Below are positions 5,610 to 9,581 of a DNA stretch of 9,581 bases, piece by piece. The DNA is from Desulfovibrio sp. (GTDB lineage: Bacteria > Desulfobacterota > Desulfovibrionia > Desulfovibrionales > Desulfovibrionaceae). The DNA lies in the NCBI GenBank assembly GCA_003525525.1, contig DQED01000368.1:1-9581 (forward strand). Reading direction: 5' to 3'. The notes beneath the pieces are model-generated. The model saw nothing but the letters and a program-made list of their open reading frames with translations. It was not told where the DNA came from and did not search any database. The position numbers were made by a program, and so were the translations under genes. Each line of letters begins with the position of its first letter. Positions within the stretch are counted from its first letter, which is position 1.

Positions 5610-8600
5610 ACCTCTCGCGCCCGTTCATCCTGCGGCCCGTGGCCACCACCCTCGTGATGGTGGCGGTCATCCTGGCCGGGGCCATCGCCTATTTCCAACT
5701 CCCGGTTTCGGCCCTGCCGCAGGTGGATTATCCCACCATCCAGGTCCGCACCTTCTATCCCGGCGCGAGCCCCGACGTCATGGCCTCGGCCGTGACCGCG
5801 CCCCTGGAGCGCCAGTTCGGCCAGATGCCGGGGCTTACGCAGATGACCTCGGTCAGCTCGAGCGGGGCGTCGGTCATCACGCTGCAATTCGCCCTGAGCC
5901 TGTCCCTCGACGTGGCCGAGCAGGAGGTGCAGGCCTCCATCAACACGGCCTACAGCCTGCTGCCCGACGACCTGCCCACGCCGCCGGTCTACAGCAAGGT
6001 CAACCCGGCGGACGCGCCCATCATTTCCTTGGCGCTCACCTCCGAATCCATGCCGCTGACGGAAGTGCAGGACCTGGCCGACACGCGTCTGGCCCAGAAG
6101 ATCTCCCAGCTTTCGGGCGTGGGCCTCGTCAGCGTCTCGGGCGGGCAGCGGCCCGCCGTGCGCATCGACGCCAACCCCACGGCGCTTGCCGCCTACGGCA
6201 TCACCCTGGAAGAAGTGCGCGCGGCCGTGGCCGCGGCCAACGTCAACCAGGCCAAGGGCGGCTTCGACGGCCCGCGCCAGTCCTCGATCCTGGGGGCCAA
6301 CGACCAGTTGCTCACCAGCGCGGAATACCGTCCCCTGCTCGTGGCCTACAAAAACGGCCGCCCCGTGCGCCTGTCCGACGTCGCGACCGTGTCCGACGGG
6401 GCCGAGGACGCGCGGCAGGCCGCCTGGGTCAACGGCAAGCCGGCCATCGTGCTCAACATCCAGCGCCAGCCCGGGGCCAACGTCATCGACGTGGTGGACC
6501 GCATCAAGGCCATCCTGCCCCAGCTTCGCGCCTCGCTGCCGGCGGCGGTCAACCTCGCCGTCATGGCCGACCGCACGGTCACCATCCGCGCCTCCATCGA
6601 CGACGTGCAGGTCGAACTGGCGCTGGCCGTGGCCCTGGTCGTCGGCGTCATCTTCGTGTTTCTGCGCGACGGCCGGGCCACGCTCATTCCGGCCGTGGCC
6701 GTGCCCCTTTCCCTCGTCGGCACCTTCGGCGTCATGTATCTGCTCGGCTATGGGCTTAATAACCTGACGCTCATGGCGCTGACCATCTCCACGGGCTTCG
6801 TCGTGGACGACGCCATCGTCATGATCGAAAACGTGGCCCGCCACGTCGAGGACGGGGCCTCGCCCCTCGATGCGGCGCTCGCCGGCGCGGGGCAGATCGG
6901 CTTCACCATCCTGTCGCTGACCGTTTCGCTCGTCGCGGTGCTCATTCCGCTGCTTTTCATGGGCGACGTGGTCGGGCGGCTTTTCCGGGAATTCGCCGTG
7001 ACCCTCGGCGTGGCCATCCTGTTCTCGGCCGGGGTGTCCCTGACGCTCACGCCCATGATGTGCGCGCGCATGCTCGGCCACGGCGGCCTTGGCGGCGGCA
7101 AGGGCCGCTTTTTCCGCGCCACCCAGGGCCTTTTCGACAGGGCCATCGCCGGCTACGGCCGCACGCTCACCGTGGTGCTGCGCCACCAGGGGCTCACGCT
7201 CTGCGTGGCCCTGGCCACGGTCGTCGTCACGGTGCTTCTCTACATCTACGTGCCCAAGGGCTTCTTTCCGGTCCAGGACACCGGCATCCTCTCCGGCGTG
7301 ACGCAGGCCCCGGCCACGGTTTCCTTCGCGGCCATGGGCGAACGCCAGCAGGAGCTGGCCGACATGATCTCCAAGAACCCGGATGTGGCCGCGGTCGCGT
7401 CGTTCATCGGCGTGGACGGCACCAATCCGAGCGTAAATATCGGGCGGCTGTCCGTGACGCTCGTGCCCAAGGCCAAACGCGACGCCGACGCCGCGGCCGT
7501 GGCCCGGCGGCTGGAGGCGCAGGCGCAACATGTCGCCGGCATCACGCTCACGCTCCAGCCCGTGCAGGACCTGACCGTGGACGCCCGCGCCGGCCGCGCC
7601 CAGTACCAGTATGCGCTCAGCACCCCCAGTTCCGCGGAGCTTGCGCAGTGGACCCCGCGTTTCGTCGAGGCCCTGTCCAGGCGGCCCGAAGTGCGCAACG
7701 TCGGCGACAACCTCGTGCCCGGCGGCCTGCGCTTAAACGTCGATATCGACCGGGTCGCCGCCGCGCGCTACGGACTCACCCCCTCGGACATCGACAACAC
7801 CCTCTACGACGCCTTCGGCCAGCGCCAGGTTTCGACCATGTTCACGGAGCTCAGCCAGTACCGCGTGGTGCTCGGCCTCCTGCCCGAAATGTCCGACGGC
7901 GCGCAGGCGCTCTCGCGCATCCGCCTGCCGGGCACGGGCGGCTCCCAGGTGCCGCTTGCCGCCGTGGCCACGGTGCGCGAAAGCACGGGCCCCCTCGTCA
8001 TCAACCGCCAGGGCCAGTTCCCGGCCGCGGTCGTCTCCTTCGACGCCGCGCCGGGCCATTCCCTGGGCGACGCCGTGGAGGCCGTCTCCGCCGTCGCCGC
8101 CGGGCTCGACATGCCGGCGAGCATCGTCGGCTCCTTCCAGGGCGCGGCCCGGGCGTTCATGGATTCCCTGCGCAACGAACCGCTCCTCATCCTCGCCGCC
8201 CTGGTCACGGTCTACATCGTGCTCGGCGTCATGTACGAGAGCTTCATCCATCCGGTGACGATCCTGTCCACGCTCCCTTCGGCCGGCATCGGCGGCTTGT
8301 GGGCGCTGCTCCTTTTCCACGAGGACCTCGGGGTCATGGCCGTCATCGGCATCATTTTGCTGATCGGCATCGTCAAGAAAAACGGCATCATGATGGTGGA
8401 CTTCGCCCTTTCCGCCGAACGCGAGGAGGGCAAGGCCCCGCGCGACGCCATCTACGAAGCCTGTCTGCTGCGCTTTCGCCCCATCATGATGACCACCTTC
8501 GCCGCGCTTCTCGGCGCGTTGCCCCTGGCGCTCGGCTCGGGCGTGGGTTCGGAGCTGCGCCGGCCGCTCGGCATCGTCATTGTCGGCGGGCTCATCGTGA

Positions 8601-8698
8601 GCCAGGTGCTGACGCTCTACACGACGCCCGTGATCTACCTCTTCTTCGAGCGCCTGGCCCGTTCCCGCCGGCCCGGCGCCGCCGCTCCCAAGGCGTAA
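5606..8698 (+). CDS. mdtB: RND efflux transporter permease MdtB
   Basis: Proton-driven inner-membrane transporter of the hydrophobe/amphiphile efflux (HAE-1) family. It is 1030 residues, close to E. coli MdtB (1040), and complete. The N-terminus reads [10 protein letters not shown], as in MdtB, followed by the first membrane helix (about 12-32), the first periplasmic porter region ([39 protein letters not shown]), helices 2-6, helix 7 (about 530-550), the second porter region and helices 8-12 (about 860-1015). The proton-relay residues are all present: Asp401 and Asp402 ([13 protein letters not shown]), Lys925 ([13 protein letters not shown]) and Arg958 ([10 protein letters not shown]), equivalent to AcrB D407, D408, K940 and R971. 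In E. coli two MdtB and one MdtC form the trimer; I infer the same here from the pair of paralogues. The start overlaps the mdtA stop and has no clear ribosome binding site of its own, so translation is probably coupled. Confidence 0.96.
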   Translation: MNLSRPFILRPVATTLVMVAVILAGAIAYFQLPVSALPQVDYPTIQVRTFYPGASPDVMASAVTAPLERQFGQMPGLTQMTSVSSSGASVITLQFALSLSLDVAEQEVQASINTAYSLLPDDLPTPPVYSKVNPADAPIISLALTSESMPLTEVQDLADTRLAQKISQLSGVGLVSVSGGQRPAVRIDANPTALAAYGITLEEVRAAVAAANVNQAKGGFDGPRQSSILGANDQLLTSAEYRPLLVAYKNGRPVRLSDVATVSDGAEDARQAAWVNGKPAIVLNIQRQPGANVIDVVDRIKAILPQLRASLPAAVNLAVMADRTVTIRASIDDVQVELALAVALVVGVIFVFLRDGRATLIPAVAVPLSLVGTFGVMYLLGYGLNNLTLMALTISTGFVVDDAIVMIENVARHVEDGASPLDAALAGAGQIGFTILSLTVSLVAVLIPLLFMGDVVGRLFREFAVTLGVAILFSAGVSLTLTPMMCARMLGHGGLGGGKGRFFRATQGLFDRAIAGYGRTLTVVLRHQGLTLCVALATVVVTVLLYIYVPKGFFPVQDTGILSGVTQAPATVSFAAMGERQQELADMISKNPDVAAVASFIGVDGTNPSVNIGRLSVTLVPKAKRDADAAAVARRLEAQAQHVAGITLTLQPVQDLTVDARAGRAQYQYALSTPSSAELAQWTPRFVEALSRRPEVRNVGDNLVPGGLRLNVDIDRVAAARYGLTPSDIDNTLYDAFGQRQVSTMFTELSQYRVVLGLLPEMSDGAQALSRIRLPGTGGSQVPLAAVATVRESTGPLVINRQGQFPAAVVSFDAAPGHSLGDAVEAVSAVAAGLDMPASIVGSFQGAARAFMDSLRNEPLLILAALVTVYIVLGVMYESFIHPVTILSTLPSAGIGGLWALLLFHEDLGVMAVIGIILLIGIVKKNGIMMVDFALSAEREEGKAPRDAIYEACLLRFRPIMMTTFAALLGALPLALGSGVGSELRRPLGIVIVGGLIVSQVLTLYTTPVIYLFFERLARSRRPGAAAPKA

Positions 8699-8700
8699 CC

Positions 8701-9581
8701 ATGGCCAGCCTGCCTGAAATCTGCATCCGCCGGCCCGTGGGCACCACGCTGCTCACGCTGGCCCTGGTGCTGGCCGGGGCCATCGCGTTTCGGCTGCTGC
8801 CCGCGGCAGCCCTGCCGCAGGTGGATTTCCCCACCATCTCCGTGCAGGCGCAACTGCCCGGGGCCGAGCCGCAGACCATGGCCACCTCCGTGGCCGCGCC
8901 CCTGGAGCGCCAGTTCGCCCGCATCGCGGGCGTGACCGAGATGACCTCCCAGAGCAACCGGGGCTCGACGCGCATCAACCTGCAATTCGACCTCGACCGC
9001 GACATCAACGGCGCGGCCCGCGACGTGCAGTCGGCCATAAACGCCGCCCGGGGCTACCTGCCCTCGACCCTGCGCCAGAACCCGACCTACCGGAAGATGA
9101 ACCCGGCCGATGCGCCGGTCATGGTCCTCGCGCTCACGTCCGAGACCGTGTCCCGCGCGAAGATGTACGACGTGGCCTCGACCGTGCTCCAGCAAAAGCT
9201 CTCCCAGGTGCCCGGGGTGGGGCAGGTGTTCGTGGGCGGCGGCGCGCTGCCCGCGGTGCGCGTGGGTGCCGATCCCGCCGCCCTGGCCGCCAAGGGCCTG
9301 AGCCTGGGCGACGTCAAGGACATGCTGACCAAGACCACGGTCCTGCAACCCAAGGGGCGGCTGGAGTCCGGGGATCGCTCCTACGAGGTCGAGACCAACG
9401 ACCAGTTGCACGAAGCCTGGGAATACCAGCCGCTGCTGCTTGCCTACAAAAACGGCGCGGCGGTGCGCCTGACCGACGTGGCCACCGTGACGCCGTCCGT
9501 GGAGGACACGCGCACGGCGGGTCTGGTCAATGGCAAACCCTCGGTCATGATCATCGTCTTCCGCCAGCCCGGGGCCAACAT
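8701..9581 (+). CDS. mdtC: RND efflux transporter permease MdtC (5' part, cut by window end)
   Basis: Second HAE-1 transporter of the pump, paralogous to mdtB. The first 293 codons are visible; about 1020-1030 would be expected in total. It starts 2 bp after the mdtB stop at ATG 8701, with AAGG (8690-8693) 7 bases upstream. The product resembles E. coli MdtC more than MdtB: IRRPVGTTLL in place of the MdtC segment YRPVATILL, PLPQVDFPTI..., GVTEMTSQSNRGSTRINLQF, DRDINGAARDVQSAINAA, PTYRKMNPADAPVM, LPAVRVGADP and EYQPLLLAYKNGAAVRLTDVATV. The first membrane helix is about 12-32, followed by the first periplasmic porter subdomains. Helix 2 and the proton-relay aspartates of helix 4 lie beyond the window, so activity cannot be judged. 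In E. coli MdtC is thought to contribute drug binding while MdtB drives proton flow. An outer membrane factor gene, if linked, would lie downstream. Confidence 0.94.
   Translation, partial: MASLPEICIRRPVGTTLLTLALVLAGAIAFRLLPAAALPQVDFPTISVQAQLPGAEPQTMATSVAAPLERQFARIAGVTEMTSQSNRGSTRINLQFDLDRDINGAARDVQSAINAARGYLPSTLRQNPTYRKMNPADAPVMVLALTSETVSRAKMYDVASTVLQQKLSQVPGVGQVFVGGGALPAVRVGADPAALAAKGLSLGDVKDMLTKTTVLQPKGRLESGDRSYEVETNDQLHEAWEYQPLLLAYKNGAAVRLTDVATVTPSVEDTRTAGLVNGKPSVMIIVFRQPGAN

Noticed and set aside
5189..7531. A 780-codon open frame on the minus strand across mdtA/mdtB
   Set aside because: Same cause: mirror frame of a clearly real RND transporter gene, with low-complexity Gly/His/Arg/Asp-rich translation and no ribosome binding site or domain.
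1..9581. CRISPR array, insertion sequence, tRNA/rRNA, phage or toxin-antitoxin genes
   Set aside because: No regularly spaced repeats, transposase motifs, tRNA cloverleaf or rRNA sequence was seen, and all long genes have better explanations.

Overview
The window is very GC-rich (about two-thirds G+C by eye), with strong G/C preference at third codon positions. Gene content, a short RdgC of the kind I recall from Geobacter and Desulfovibrio, and hairpin repeats ending in GCCGCCGGAGGC point to a delta-proteobacterial sulfate reducer, most likely Desulfovibrionaceae (Desulfovibrio/Solidesulfovibrio-like). This placement is an inference from memory, not a database result.

Left part (1-2182, + strand): one long gene for a membrane-bound class III adenylate cyclase with an extracytoplasmic CHASE2 sensor domain. 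Its 5' end is unusual: the only visible start (GTG 17) lies in a hairpin repeat that looks like an intergenic element, and the frame stays open to the window edge.

Middle part (2192-3456, - strand): two genes transcribed towards the cyclase, their last stop 9 bp from the cyclase stop. The first (205 aa from a TTG start) looks like the N-terminal half of the recombination-associated DNA-binding protein RdgC. The second (175 aa) is normally a hypothetical protein, but its sequence pattern fits the C-terminal half of RdgC. I read the pair as a naturally split RdgC. A second copy of the hairpin repeat sits between the two genes.

Next (3457-4421): a divergent intergenic region, then a small + strand gene (67 aa, four cysteines, basic, near-perfect Shine-Dalgarno), a run of three GC-rich hairpins, and about 500 bp with no convincing gene. 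That gap contains several hairpins and, just before mdtA, short direct repeats that may be a regulator site.

Right part (4422-9581, + strand): an operon for a tripartite RND efflux pump of the MdtABC type. It has the periplasmic adaptor mdtA, the inner-membrane transporter mdtB (ATGA overlap with mdtA) and a second, paralogous transporter mdtC (2 bp after mdtB, cut by the window end). MdtB and MdtC are known in E. coli to form a mixed trimer, with MdtA linking them to a TolC-type outer membrane channel. No outer membrane channel gene or dedicated regulator is visible here.

Most of the window is well explained by known families. The parts most worth a second look are the split RdgC pair, the covarying hairpin repeat (one copy apparently encoding the start of the cyclase), the small cysteine-containing protein, and the structured mdtABC leader.
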